From: Alkaliphilus transvaalensis ATCC 700919
GTDB taxonomy: Bacteria; Bacillota; Clostridia; Peptostreptococcales; Natronincolaceae
Assembly (NCBI RefSeq): GCF_000621485.1
Contig: NZ_JHYF01000003.1
Location: forward strand, 186,001 to 250,000
Length of the DNA: 64,000 bases
Reading direction: 5' to 3'
Shown: positions 19,113 to 28,285 of the stretch, in pieces
Position numbering within the stretch: the stretch's first letter is position 1
How the letters are laid out: every line of letters starts with the position of its first letter
Notes under the pieces: generated by a model
The model's database searches: none
Told to the model about the DNA's origin: nothing
What the model saw: the letters and a program-made list of their open reading frames with translations, nothing else
Position numbers and translations under genes: made by a program

Positions 19113-20601
19113 TATACATTTTCCAGTATATACACTGCTCCTGTTATTAGCCACCGCCGTAGTGATTCCAATTATTGGTAAGGAGAGTTTTTCAAGATTA
19201 AAGACCTTAATGATGGTAACTCTACCAGCCTCATGGTTATTATCGGTGATGACTTTTCTTAAGGTAAATCAAGAAGGTGGATTTGTATATAATTTCGGTA
19301 ACTGGAGTGAAAAAATAGGGATTCAATTTATAATAGATGAATTTTCTGCACTAATGAGCTTATTTATATTGACGGTATCTTTTTTCGTGATTCTTTATTC
19401 CCTAAAGGATATTGAGCATGAAATTGATCCAGATCAATTTTCTGGTTATTATACTTTAATATTTATTCTGCTATTCTCTATGGTGGGAATTACCTTTAGT
19501 AATGACCTATTCAACATGTATGTATTTATGGAGATTTTATCTTTAACCTCATGTAGTATTATTTCCATCAAGCGAAAGAAAGATAATTATATGGCTGCCC
19601 TAAGGTATCTTGTATTAAATACAATTGGTTCCCTTTCTGTACTTCTGGGCATGGCCTTATTATATATGGTAACAGGACACTTAAATGTAACCGAAGCAGC
19701 TAGAAATATAGCAGAGATTTATCAATTGTATCCAACTAACCTATTATTGGCAGTTGGGTTTATGGTTACAGGAATGGGAATTAAAGCAGCAGTCTTTCCG
19801 CTACACATTTGGTTACCAGATGCCCATTCATCAGCACCAACACCTTCCAGTGCTTTATTATCAGGTATTGTAGTTAAGGTTTATATCTTTACTATTATCA
19901 AAATTCTATTTAAATTATTAGGAATAGATATCGTAAATTCATTGGGAGTACCTCAATATATCACTTATTTTGCAGCAGTAGGAATGATCATGGGATCAGT
20001 ATTCGCTATCGGACAAAAAGATATTAAACGAATGTTGGCCTATTCCAGTGTAGCCCAAATAGGTTATATATTCTTAGGGCTAGGGTTGGCATCAGAACAA
20101 GGTCTATCAGCAGCATTGTTCCATGTGATTGCCCATGCATTAATGAAGTCAGCTTTGTTCTTAAGTGTCGGAGCAATTATTTATAAAACAGGAAAAAGAG
20201 ATATAAGAGAATTAAATGGAATTGGCTATGAAATGCCAATTACGATGACGGTATTTACAGTGGCAGCCTTTGGAATGATCGGAATTCCTGGTATTAATGG
20301 ATTTATGAGTAAAATATATCTGAGTTTTGCAGTTTTAGATGCAGACAAACCAGTCTTTTTGGTTATTATCCTAATCAGTAGTTTCTTAAATGCATTCTAC
20401 TATTTACCAATTGTTATTTCTGCTTTCTTAAGGGAAAATAAAGAAAGAAAAAGTATCATGGCATTAGAGAAAATTCCTAGAGGAATGCTTATACCTATGG
20501 TATGTTTCGCATTAGCCAGTATCATAATGGGCTTCTACCCACAAATTGTAATGGATGTGATAGAAAAAGCTGTTCCAACATTTTTTCTAATGGGTAACTA
20601 G
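19105..20601 (+). CDS. mrpD: Mrp antiporter subunit D (NuoN/NuoM-like)
   Basis: 498 residues with about 14 helices of the proton-translocating NuoL/M/N (MrpD) family. The conserved Lys helix is seen in GMGIKAAVFPLHIWLPDAHS, and a second ion-path part in IKRMLAYSSVAQIGYIFLG. AAGGAGTGAGG just upstream supports ATG 19105. It is the last gene before a strong terminator, so the antiporter transcript probably ends here and the two further antiporter-like genes are separate units. Confidence 0.93.
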   Translation: MNNIHFPVYTLLLLLATAVVIPIIGKESFSRLKTLMMVTLPASWLLSVMTFLKVNQEGGFVYNFGNWSEKIGIQFIIDEFSALMSLFILTVSFFVILYSLKDIEHEIDPDQFSGYYTLIFILLFSMVGITFSNDLFNMYVFMEILSLTSCSIISIKRKKDNYMAALRYLVLNTIGSLSVLLGMALLYMVTGHLNVTEAARNIAEIYQLYPTNLLLAVGFMVTGMGIKAAVFPLHIWLPDAHSSAPTPSSALLSGIVVKVYIFTIIKILFKLLGIDIVNSLGVPQYITYFAAVGMIMGSVFAIGQKDIKRMLAYSSVAQIGYIFLGLGLASEQGLSAALFHVIAHALMKSALFLSVGAIIYKTGKRDIRELNGIGYEMPITMTVFTVAAFGMIGIPGINGFMSKIYLSFAVLDADKPVFLVIILISSFLNAFYYLPIVISAFLRENKERKSIMALEKIPRGMLIPMVCFALASIIMGFYPQIVMDVIEKAVPTFFLMGN

Positions 20602-20621
20602 TAGCACAAGTTAATAAAATT

Positions 20622-20665
20622 AATAAGCACCCTAAACTCATTAGAGTTTATAGGTGCTTATTTTT
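20622..20665 (+). terminator. Strong terminator after mrpD
   Basis: 10-bp outer stem AATAAGCACC/GGTGCTTATT and 7-bp inner stem TAAACTC/GAGTTTA with ATTA loop, then a T run. Confidence 0.85.
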
Positions 20666-20674
20666 GGGTGCTAA

Positions 20675-20739
20675 GTTAGTAAAAAAAGTTAGTAAAAAAA
20701 GTTAGTAAAAAAAGTTAGTAAAAAAGTTAGTAAAAAAAA
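20675..20739. repeat. 13-bp tandem repeat, five units
   Basis: Units of GTTAGT followed by six to eight A residues, repeated five times, directly after the mrpD terminator. Length variation in the A runs is typical of slippage. Confidence 0.85.
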
Positions 20740-21031
20740 TTATTAAATAAAATAAAAAACTAAGTAATAATAAGAAAAACAGTAACTTTGTTTAAAAATG
20801 AACAAATTTCAAAGAATTAACCAGAGAATTACCCTGTTGATTTCTTTAGACAATAGGAGTAAAATGAAACTGAAGGAAGTATCTGTTAATTGAATAACAA
20901 ACCAATTTATTATTGTAGAAATAGGTAGCTTATATTATGAAAGGTGTAGATTTTTACAATAATAAAGGACCCAATGGGAGGTTTGTTTAGGGTTATTTAG
21001 TAAAGTTAAAATATTTTGGAGGAGATTAAAA
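20740..21031. other. Upstream region of the first stand-alone antiporter subunit
   Basis: AT-rich leader without ORF. GGAGGAG precedes the start at 21032. GGGAGGTTTG at 20975-20984 is a second SD-like run with no start codon at proper distance. No promoter could be assigned with certainty. Confidence 0.5.
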
Positions 21032-23215
21032 ATGAAAAGTTCCCATAGTACCGAAGATGTGCGTCTGAGGGAAGTAAGCTACAGCAATTATATTAAGAAT
21101 AAGATTTATGATGTTGACTGCATTGTGGTTTTTACAACATTGATGTTTATTATTATTGGATTTATCGCCTTAACGGCAACAAACTTAGGAAGCCGCTTAA
21201 TTTCAAACTCTGAAACAGTCGCATCATTTGCAGACTTCCTATATGCTTTCAGGGCTCTTCCATTATTGGCGATTCTAACACCGTTTTTAGGAGGAATCAT
21301 TGAAACCTATTTCGGAACCAAATCAGATAATTTGCGGGACGTTGCTGTGGTAAATACAACATTCATTACATTGTTACTAGTATTAGCAATGTATCCACAG
21401 GTGGCAGCAGGCACATTAAACTATAAAATAGCAAATATCTTAGGCTTTGGTTTATATTTTAAAGTAGACATGCTAAGTCTTGCAATGGCGGCAACTACTT
21501 CAATATTGTGGTTAATGGTAATGATTTATTCCCATGACTACATGATGGTGGAGAACCATAGAAGTCGTTTCTATTTCTTTATGTCCATTACCTTCGGAGC
21601 TATTTTAGGATGTGTAATGGCGGGAGATATCTTCACTATGTTCTTATTCTTTGAAATTATGACCTTTAGTTCTTACATGTTAGTTACCCACAGTCAACAT
21701 GAAGAATGTATTCAAGCGGGTTATAACTATATTTATATCGGTATTCTTGGCGGATTAAGTATTTTATTAGGAATGATCCTACTATACATTAATACCAATA
21801 CCTTAGAGTTTGTCCCCTTAGCATCAGTTTTTCAAGAGTTAGGAAGTATAAGATATTGGATTATCGGTTTATTTGTATTTGGATTTGGGATTAAGGCAGG
21901 GATGGCACCAGTCCATGTTTGGTTGCCAAAAGCCCATCCAGTGGCTCCAACCCCAGCAAGTGCCCTTTTATCAGGGATCATGATTAAAATAGGAGCCTAT
22001 GGAATCTTGAGGGTAACCACAACCTACTTATTTCCACTACCAAGTGAAATTGAAGGATATAAAGATATATTATGGACAGCTTCAAAGAATTTCGGAGCAG
22101 GAATTATATGGCTTGGAATAGGAACAATGGCTTTAGGTGTATTCTTAGCCCTGCAACAAGGAAATATTAAGAGAATGTTGGCTTATCATAGTGTCAGCCA
22201 GATGGGATATATCGTAATGGGAATTGGGGTAGCCATCTACCTTGGCCATAAAGGTGCAATGGGATTTGCAGGTAGTCTATACCACATCATTAACCACGCC
22301 CTATTCAAGTCGGTATTGTTTATGGTGGCAGGAGTTGTCTATCTTAAAACCCATGAAACCGACATGTATAAGCTAGGTGGACTATGGAGAAAGCTACCCT
22401 TTACTGCTGTGGCCTGTTTAGTGGCGGCCCTAGGAATAACAGGAATGCCAGGTTTTAATGGTTTTGCAAGTAAGTCTATACTTCACCATGCAATCATCGA
22501 AGCCTATGAATATGGGCATCCAGCCTTTAGATATGCTGAAATTATGTTTACGATTATTAGTGCAGGTACAGTTTGTTCCTTTATCAAACTTTTTGGATTT
22601 GTATTCTTAGGACGCTGTCCAGAGAAATACAAGGATATAAAAGGTGGATATAAGATGATGGATATGGCAATGGGAGGTCTATCCCTTTTAATTATTGGTA
22701 TAGGCTTAAGACCAGAATATTTGATGAATCAGTTTATTATTCCCGCAGCTAGAAGTATCACTTATGACCCTTACTTTATTGATAAATATTTGGTGGATAT
22801 GAATTTCTTTAATGCAACGGATATGACAGGAATGATCTGGGTGTATCTGTTAGGTGCCATTATATTTATTTTAGGAATCAAGTTTCATTTGTTCCACCTA
22901 CACTTTCCAAAATGGCTTAAGACAGAATATATTGTGTTTTATCCCCTTAATAAGTTCTTACAAATTATTGGTAAAGAATTATCAGTGGGAGAAGGAACTA
23001 AGGCTAGCAATAATGCTAGATTAAGGGATGGAATGTATGCAATTGAGCCCCACCAGCCAGAGGGAAATACTGAAAGTGAAGGGGTTGTAAATCGGTTTGT
23101 CAATACAGTTGGATTATTTACTAATCGCTATGAAACAAGTATGATTAAAAATGATACAATAATCTATTCAGTTATTATTACAAGTATCTTAGCTCTACTA
23201 GTAATTTTTAACTAA
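21032..23215 (+). CDS. Stand-alone NuoL/MrpA-like antiporter subunit (paralog 1)
   Basis: 727 residues, a proton-translocating NuoL/M-type membrane protein. The core shows FGIKAGMAPVHVWLPKAHP and RMLAYHSVSQMGYIVMG, the two half-channel Lys/His regions. An N-terminal extension of about 60 residues and a long C-terminal tail (after about 620) with further helices are added. It is closely related to the next gene (both carry GMPGFNGFASKSILHHAIIE). Canonical MrpA N-terminus is missing from the operon, so this protein may supply it; that is inference. Own leader upstream and terminator downstream. Confidence 0.88.
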   Translation: MKSSHSTEDVRLREVSYSNYIKNKIYDVDCIVVFTTLMFIIIGFIALTATNLGSRLISNSETVASFADFLYAFRALPLLAILTPFLGGIIETYFGTKSDNLRDVAVVNTTFITLLLVLAMYPQVAAGTLNYKIANILGFGLYFKVDMLSLAMAATTSILWLMVMIYSHDYMMVENHRSRFYFFMSITFGAILGCVMAGDIFTMFLFFEIMTFSSYMLVTHSQHEECIQAGYNYIYIGILGGLSILLGMILLYINTNTLEFVPLASVFQELGSIRYWIIGLFVFGFGIKAGMAPVHVWLPKAHPVAPTPASALLSGIMIKIGAYGILRVTTTYLFPLPSEIEGYKDILWTASKNFGAGIIWLGIGTMALGVFLALQQGNIKRMLAYHSVSQMGYIVMGIGVAIYLGHKGAMGFAGSLYHIINHALFKSVLFMVAGVVYLKTHETDMYKLGGLWRKLPFTAVACLVAALGITGMPGFNGFASKSILHHAIIEAYEYGHPAFRYAEIMFTIISAGTVCSFIKLFGFVFLGRCPEKYKDIKGGYKMMDMAMGGLSLLIIGIGLRPEYLMNQFIIPAARSITYDPYFIDKYLVDMNFFNATDMTGMIWVYLLGAIIFILGIKFHLFHLHFPKWLKTEYIVFYPLNKFLQIIGKELSVGEGTKASNNARLRDGMYAIEPHQPEGNTESEGVVNRFVNTVGLFTNRYETSMIKNDTIIYSVIITSILALLVIFN

Positions 23216-23233
23216 GAATAAATTTAAATTATG

Positions 23234-23278
23234 AAGCCCAAAGGCAGGCCTTTAAAATGCTACCTTTGGGCTTTTTTT
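23234..23278 (+). terminator. Intrinsic terminator after paralog 1
   Basis: 11-bp stem AAGCCCAAAGG/CCTTTGGGCTT with an 18-nt loop, followed by a T7 run. Confidence 0.85.
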
Positions 23279-23419
23279 ATCTCTATTTTTCAAGATTCTT
23301 AAGGGGAGCCATGCCTTGACAATAGGGGTTAAAGTCATGTAATATTGAAATGATAATAGAATTTTTGTCAAAGTAATTAAGCAGATGACTAGTTTAATTT
23401 GATTAAATTTTGTTAGTTG

Positions 23420-23490
23420 CTTTGTTTCTTTAACAAAGTCCTCCATTAAAAATTCTTTAAGGAAGACTTTGTCCAAAAATTGACAGGAGG
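23420..23490 (+). promoter_or_regulatory. Leader with competing helices and an anti-SD
   Basis: CTTTGTT/AACAAAG (23420-23426 with 23432-23438) competes with ACAAAGTC/GACTTTGT (23433-23440 with 23465-23472). CCTCC at 23440-23444 can also pair with the GGAGG ribosome site at 23486-23490 of the next gene. Such overlap suggests translation or antitermination control, but no known class is recognised. Confidence 0.35.
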
Positions 23491-23499
23491 TTACGATAA

Positions 23500-25356
23500 A
23501 TGGATTTTCTGGAGATTGTAATCCTATTGTGGTTACCAGCTTTGGTGATCTTCTTTGGGTTACTGGAAGCATTGATTATTCCTTTGTTAGGAGATAATCA
23601 CAGATTTGCTAGAAGGTTATCGGTTAATGGATTCATTTTATTTACTACAATACTGATTATGATGACCTTTAATCAAGTAAAAGAAGCACCGATCGTTTAT
23701 GAGTTTGGAAATGTATTTGGAATGGGAATTTTCTTTAAAATTGACCTATTGAATTTTATCCTAATGGTATTTGCAGGAATTATTTTTATGGTGGCAAGTA
23801 TTTATAGTCTTGAAGATATTAAACAAAAAGATAGAGAACGAACCTTCTATTTCTTTTTTATCATATCATATGTAGCCACAATTGGTACTTTAATGGCAGG
23901 AGATCTATTAAGTTTCTTCTTGTTCTTTGAGGTAATGACCTTCTCATCCTATGCCCTAATGGTTCACTATAGGGGAGACAGCGTATTAGAAGCAGGTAAT
24001 GTCTATATTTATATGGGGATTATAGGTGGTCTTTGTATCCTAAGTGGTATTGTTCTACTTTCGGCCTATACCCAAAGTTATGAATGGACTAACTTAGCTG
24101 TTAAGTTTAGCACAATGGGACCAATTAAATATATTATAGGGGCCTTATTTATAACAGGGTTTGGTATAAAAGCAGGTATGGTGCCTTTCCATTTTTGGAT
24201 GCCTAAAATCTACCGTGAATCTCCTATTTCAGTAAATGCCATATCATCTGGAATACTAACAAAGGTGGGAGCCTATGGTATTTTACGAGTTGCTACAATT
24301 ATATTCTCTGTAGGAACAGCAGAAGCATCAACTTCAGGAATTGTTTTATGGGCAACATCCCAGAATATTGGTTTTGTTCTAATTTGGTTAGGAATTATTA
24401 CAATGGTTGTGGGGGTTTTCTTAGCACTATTAGAAGGAAATATGAAACGTATGTTAGCCTATCACAGTGTTAGTCAAATGGGTTATATTATAATGGGAAT
24501 TGGCGTTGCAGCCTATTTAGGGTTCAAAGGTGCAACGGGTTTCTCAGGTAGTATCTATCATATGATTAACCATGGGTTCTTTAAAGCTCTTCTATTTATG
24601 GTGGCTGGAGTAGTATATTTAAATACAAAAGAAATGGATATGTATAAACTAGGTGGATTATGGAAGGTAATGCCTTTTGCTGCCGTTGTGGCCTTAATTG
24701 CGGCACTAGGAATAACAGGAATGCCTGGGTTTAATGGTTTTGCCAGTAAGTCAATACTACACCATGCAATTATTGAAGCCTATAAATATGGACATCCATC
24801 CTTTGAGTATGCAGAAATTATATTTAAAGTAGTAAGCGCAGGGACAGTCTGTTCCTTCTTAAAATTCTTCGGATTTATCTTTTTAGGTAAGTGTCCAGAG
24901 AAGTATAAAAAGCTTAAACCAAGATATCCTAGAATGGCATTAGCTATGGGGATTTTAGCAACTTTTGTTGTGCTTATTGGAATTAGACCAGACTTTGTTT
25001 TAAATACTTTTATCGTGCCAGCAGTACTGTCTTTTACCTATGACCCCGCTTTTGTAAGTGAACACTTAGTAGGGTTAAACTTCTGGAATTCAAAAGACAT
25101 TATGGGAATGGTATATGTCTATGGTTTAGGGGCAATCATATTTACAATAGGAGTTAAATTCCATCTATTCCATAAACATTTACCTAACTGGTTAAATGCT
25201 GAAAGATTTATTTATCGTCCTGTAACACAATTTTGTGAAGAGTTCCCAAATATGTGTGTTCAAAAATATGAAAAACCAATGATCTTAGGGGATGTTGTTA
25301 TTTACGTAACCTTATTAACGGTAGTCTTAGGTTTATTAGTTAATTCAGGATTCTAA
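23500..25356 (+). CDS. Stand-alone NuoL/MrpA-like antiporter subunit (paralog 2)
   Basis: 618 residues, NuoL/M-type ion-translocating subunit, clearly a tandem duplicate of the preceding one: shared RMLAYHSVSQMGYI, GMPGFNGFASKSILHHAIIE and the C-terminal KFHLFHKHLPNW. It differs in the conserved helix, reading FGIKAGMVPFHFWMPKIYRE, so the usual 'H-WLP-AH' has become 'F-WMPKIY'. It lacks the 60-residue N-terminal extension of paralog 1. CAGGAGG 9 bp upstream supports the start. The changed channel residues may mean a different ion or a structural role. Confidence 0.86.
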   Translation: MDFLEIVILLWLPALVIFFGLLEALIIPLLGDNHRFARRLSVNGFILFTTILIMMTFNQVKEAPIVYEFGNVFGMGIFFKIDLLNFILMVFAGIIFMVASIYSLEDIKQKDRERTFYFFFIISYVATIGTLMAGDLLSFFLFFEVMTFSSYALMVHYRGDSVLEAGNVYIYMGIIGGLCILSGIVLLSAYTQSYEWTNLAVKFSTMGPIKYIIGALFITGFGIKAGMVPFHFWMPKIYRESPISVNAISSGILTKVGAYGILRVATIIFSVGTAEASTSGIVLWATSQNIGFVLIWLGIITMVVGVFLALLEGNMKRMLAYHSVSQMGYIIMGIGVAAYLGFKGATGFSGSIYHMINHGFFKALLFMVAGVVYLNTKEMDMYKLGGLWKVMPFAAVVALIAALGITGMPGFNGFASKSILHHAIIEAYKYGHPSFEYAEIIFKVVSAGTVCSFLKFFGFIFLGKCPEKYKKLKPRYPRMALAMGILATFVVLIGIRPDFVLNTFIVPAVLSFTYDPAFVSEHLVGLNFWNSKDIMGMVYVYGLGAIIFTIGVKFHLFHKHLPNWLNAERFIYRPVTQFCEEFPNMCVQKYEKPMILGDVVIYVTLLTVVLGLLVNSGF

Positions 25357-25360
25357 ATTC

Positions 25361-25440
25361 AATAATACTAAATCATATAATACTAAAATTGTATAATATT
25401 AAAATTGTATAATATTAAAATCGTATAATACTAAAATCGT
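25361..25440. repeat. 16-bp tandem repeat, five units
   Basis: Five back-to-back units close to ATAATACTAAAATTGT between paralog 2 and endonuclease IV. Units differ at one to three positions, so the array is somewhat old. Confidence 0.85.
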
Positions 25441-25464
25441 ATATAAAGAAAAGAGGAAATAACA

Positions 25465-26340
25465 ATGAAGCTTGGTTCCCATGTATCCGTATCGGGTAAG
25501 GGGTTGCTATCAGCTGTAAAGGAAGCCATTAAGTATGATTCAGATACCTTTATGATCTATACAGGAGCTCCCCAAAATACCAAAAGGAAAAAGATTGAGG
25601 ATATGCATATTGAAGAGGGACTAAAGTTAATGGGGGAGCATGGACTAGCGGATTTTATAGTCCATGCTCCTTATATTATCAATTTAGCCTCCCCAAAGGA
25701 AGACACCTTTAATATGTCGGTAGATTTTTTAAAACAAGAAGTTGCTAGAACTGAAGCTATAGGGTCTAAGTATATTGTCATTCATCCAGGAGCCCACGTA
25801 GGTTCAGGAGAAGGTGAAGGTTTAAAGCGAATTAGCTATGGTTTAAATGAAGTAATCTCAAAAGATCAAGACGTTCTAATTGCCCTAGAGATTATGGCAG
25901 GAAAGGGTTCAGAACTAAACTACAAATTTGAACATACTGCAAGTTTGTTAGAACAAGTAACCCATTCTGATAAGTTGGTCGTTTGCTTTGATACCTGTCA
26001 TGCCCATGACGCAGGTTATGACATCGTCAATGATTTTGATGGGGTAATGGAGTCCTTTGATAAGATCGTTGGTTTAGACAAATTAAAGATTTTCCATATT
26101 AATGGGTCCTTAAATCCGAGGGGTTCTAAAAAAGACCGTCATGCAAATATAGGAGCAACCGAAGATAACCCAAAAGGGAAAGACCACATAGGGCTTGAAG
26201 CCATAAGATACATTGTGCATCATGAAGTAGCTCAAGGAAAGCCCTGTATTTTAGAAACTCCTTGGTTGGATAAGAAGACTAATCTTTATCGGGAAGAAAT
26301 AGCTTTATTAAGAGGAAAAACCAGCACGTGCTCATGGTAG
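25465..26340 (+). CDS. nfo: Deoxyribonuclease IV (AP endonuclease)
   Basis: Cuts DNA 5' to abasic sites during base excision repair; TIM-barrel with three zinc ions. Conserved parts in order: VHAPYIINLAS, EIMAGKGSE, CFDTCHAHDAGYD, FHINGSLNPRGSKKDRH and ILETPW, carrying the His/Asp/Glu zinc ligands. 291 residues, a little longer than the usual 275-285: the last residues (about GKTSTCSW) are encoded by the left arm and loop of the terminator. GAGG ribosome site upstream. It is probably a single-gene unit. Confidence 0.94.
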   Translation: MKLGSHVSVSGKGLLSAVKEAIKYDSDTFMIYTGAPQNTKRKKIEDMHIEEGLKLMGEHGLADFIVHAPYIINLASPKEDTFNMSVDFLKQEVARTEAIGSKYIVIHPGAHVGSGEGEGLKRISYGLNEVISKDQDVLIALEIMAGKGSELNYKFEHTASLLEQVTHSDKLVVCFDTCHAHDAGYDIVNDFDGVMESFDKIVGLDKLKIFHINGSLNPRGSKKDRHANIGATEDNPKGKDHIGLEAIRYIVHHEVAQGKPCILETPWLDKKTNLYREEIALLRGKTSTCSW

Positions 26341-26357
26341 CGGCTGGTTTTTTTTAT
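26316..26357 (+). terminator. Terminator overlapping the end of nfo
   Basis: Stem AAAAACCAGC/GCTGGTTTTT with an 18-nt loop that contains the TAG stop of nfo, then a long T run. Left arm and loop are translated. Confidence 0.8.
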
Positions 26358-26495
26358 GATTAAATACATAAATATGGTAAATTTTATGATATAATTCATA
26401 GAGAAAGTACAATGATACAAATAGATTACCCACTAAACACAGTGATGGGAAGTTTAAATAAATGATAAGGATTAAACAAAGAAGAAGGTGTTGAT

Positions 26496-26966
26496 ATGGC
26501 TAATAAGAGATTAGTCACAAAGCTTAGTAAAGGGTTAATTGCTATTTTTACATTGATTTTTATATTGATAGTCTTAATTCGTAGTCTAGATTATCGTAGT
26601 AATATAGCAATTAATTGGGGGGTGAAGTTACCAAAAAACTATGAAATAACATATAGTGCAGATTCAGGGTCAGGTCCTTTTAATGATGGATTTCGTTTGC
26701 ATGTATTTTACTATAAAAATGGCATAAATACTTCATTTTTGAATGATTTTTCAGATAAAAAAGATAAGGCTATGGAAGAAGAAGTAAATAATATCTTAAG
26801 CCATTTAGAAATAGATCCAGAAGAGTCAGTAGACTTTAATCAACCCTATAAATGGAAACGAATTACTTATATTCCTGAAGGGGGTATTGATATTGTAACT
26901 AAAGGTTTATATTTAATTTATCAACCCCAAAATAACTGCTTATATGTGGTGGATTATAAAATTTAG
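26496..26966 (+). CDS. Predicted membrane-anchored protein, unknown
   Basis: 156 residues. One N-terminal hydrophobic segment (about 13-31) behind a basic start (MANKRLVTKLSK), then a soluble extracellular part with aromatic-rich beta-like character. I do not recognise a family. AAGAAGGTG lies 6 bp upstream of the ATG. Convergent with the lipoprotein gene; a shared bidirectional terminator lies between them. Confidence 0.7.
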   Translation: MANKRLVTKLSKGLIAIFTLIFILIVLIRSLDYRSNIAINWGVKLPKNYEITYSADSGSGPFNDGFRLHVFYYKNGINTSFLNDFSDKKDKAMEEEVNNILSHLEIDPEESVDFNQPYKWKRITYIPEGGIDIVTKGLYLIYQPQNNCLYVVDYKI

Positions 26967-26970
26967 CATA

Positions 26971-27022
26971 ATAAGACCAGCCCTTAGCATATAAAGTCAT
27001 ATGTTATTTTGGCTGGTCTTAT
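26971..27022. terminator. Bidirectional terminator
   Basis: 12-bp perfect stem ATAAGACCAGCC/GGCTGGTCTTAT with a 28-nt loop between two convergent genes. Confidence 0.8.
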
Positions 27023-27086
27023 CTATGTTACTTCTAACTTTCTTTATTATACTTACCTAAGTTTAGAATACATGCTTTATATCCGT

Positions 27087-28031
27087 CTAGTTTCCTGCTT
27101 CAAAGGGTGTTTGAACCAATTCTATATTTTTCATAAAGATGGCAGCTTTTATTTGAACTAGGTGGAAATTTTCTGTAGAAATCTCGTGTTGAAGATCTTC
27201 TAATGAAAGGACTAACTTATCTAATTCTTCCTCACCATCTTTTTCGATTACTCTCTGTCTTAAACCATTAATTAATTCCTTCATCTTTTCAGCTTCTTCT
27301 AAGGCTGCTTCATATTCTTCTTCATTGGACAATAAAACACTTTTGCGAGACTGGTAACGAAGCATATACATTTCAAAGGGAACTTTACTCTTAAAGTGGT
27401 TACGATAATCAGCTAATTTTCCAAGGATTTCATTAGAAGTAAAAAGGCTAGCTTCTACTTCTTTGGCATCAAGATTCTTCGTAAGTTCCTCTAGCAATTC
27501 CTCTAGTTCTTGTAGTTGCTCATTAGGTACATCAGCATCCTTTAAATGCCTTTCTAACACATTCCATTGTCGATGAATCGTATAAATATTCTGTTGGATT
27601 TTAAACCATAAATCATCTACTTCCTGGGGAGGTTTATGGGGATCAATCATTTCATCACCCTCGACTTCTTCTTCCTCTAAAATAGGAATGATGATTGCAT
27701 TCTCCATAATAACTCGATTTACGTCAATCATATCCATTGCAGAGTCTTCTTTTTCTTGCTTTTCTTGATCAACTTCACTTTCCTGTGTAATTTCAGCTTT
27801 AAGCTTTTCAATCTCCTGTAATGTTACCTCTAAACCCATAACGCTATCGATGGCATACATTGTCTCTAAGATTGTATCCTCCATTTCAGTCAATATTTCC
27901 GGTACTTCTGGAGGGGTATTGCTGTTTTCTTTTGGTTCTGGTTTCTCAGGGTTAGCGCCACAGCCAGCAAAAGAAAAAATGATTAAAGCTAATACTATTA
28001 AGGGAACAATTAATTTATATCGCTTTAGCAT
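27087..28031 (-). CDS. Predicted lipoprotein, helical, unknown
   Basis: 314 residues. A signal peptide ends in a lipobox, FSFAGC, with the lipidated Cys at residue 24. A proline- and acid-rich spacer (about 28-45) leads into a long, highly charged, mainly helical domain with no Cys. It ought to be tethered to the outer face of the membrane. I do not recognise the family. GAGGTG stands before the ATG. It is transcribed divergently from the following coiled-coil gene. Confidence 0.75.
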   Translation of the reverse strand: MLKRYKLIVPLIVLALIIFSFAGCGANPEKPEPKENSNTPPEVPEILTEMEDTILETMYAIDSVMGLEVTLQEIEKLKAEITQESEVDQEKQEKEDSAMDMIDVNRVIMENAIIIPILEEEEVEGDEMIDPHKPPQEVDDLWFKIQQNIYTIHRQWNVLERHLKDADVPNEQLQELEELLEELTKNLDAKEVEASLFTSNEILGKLADYRNHFKSKVPFEMYMLRYQSRKSVLLSNEEEYEAALEEAEKMKELINGLRQRVIEKDGEEELDKLVLSLEDLQHEISTENFHLVQIKAAIFMKNIELVQTPFEAGN

Positions 28032-28285
28032 CCTATCACCTCGAAAATATTTTTTCCAATAACTTAAAAATAATTACATGAATTTATTTAAATAATCTGC
28101 CATTTAATTTATAAAAAATAAGTCAAAAGTACTGGCAGGAAAAATAACTTCAAATATAGAAATATGAAAAGTAAGAGATATATTACAAGGGTTCCCTTAA
28201 ATAAGGGTTAATACAGATGCTAGTATAATATAAGAGTTAATCAAATGATGGGATAAAATAAGGAAATTAAGAAAAGAGTGAAATC

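Noticed and set aside
23252-23572. 106-codon minus-strand frame between the two antiporter paralogs
   Set aside because: Overlaps the terminator, the leader and the start of paralog 2, and lacks a ribosome site.
20675-25440. Short-period repeats (13 bp and 16 bp) as a CRISPR array
   Set aside because: Units are directly adjacent without spacers and are too short; no cas gene is near.
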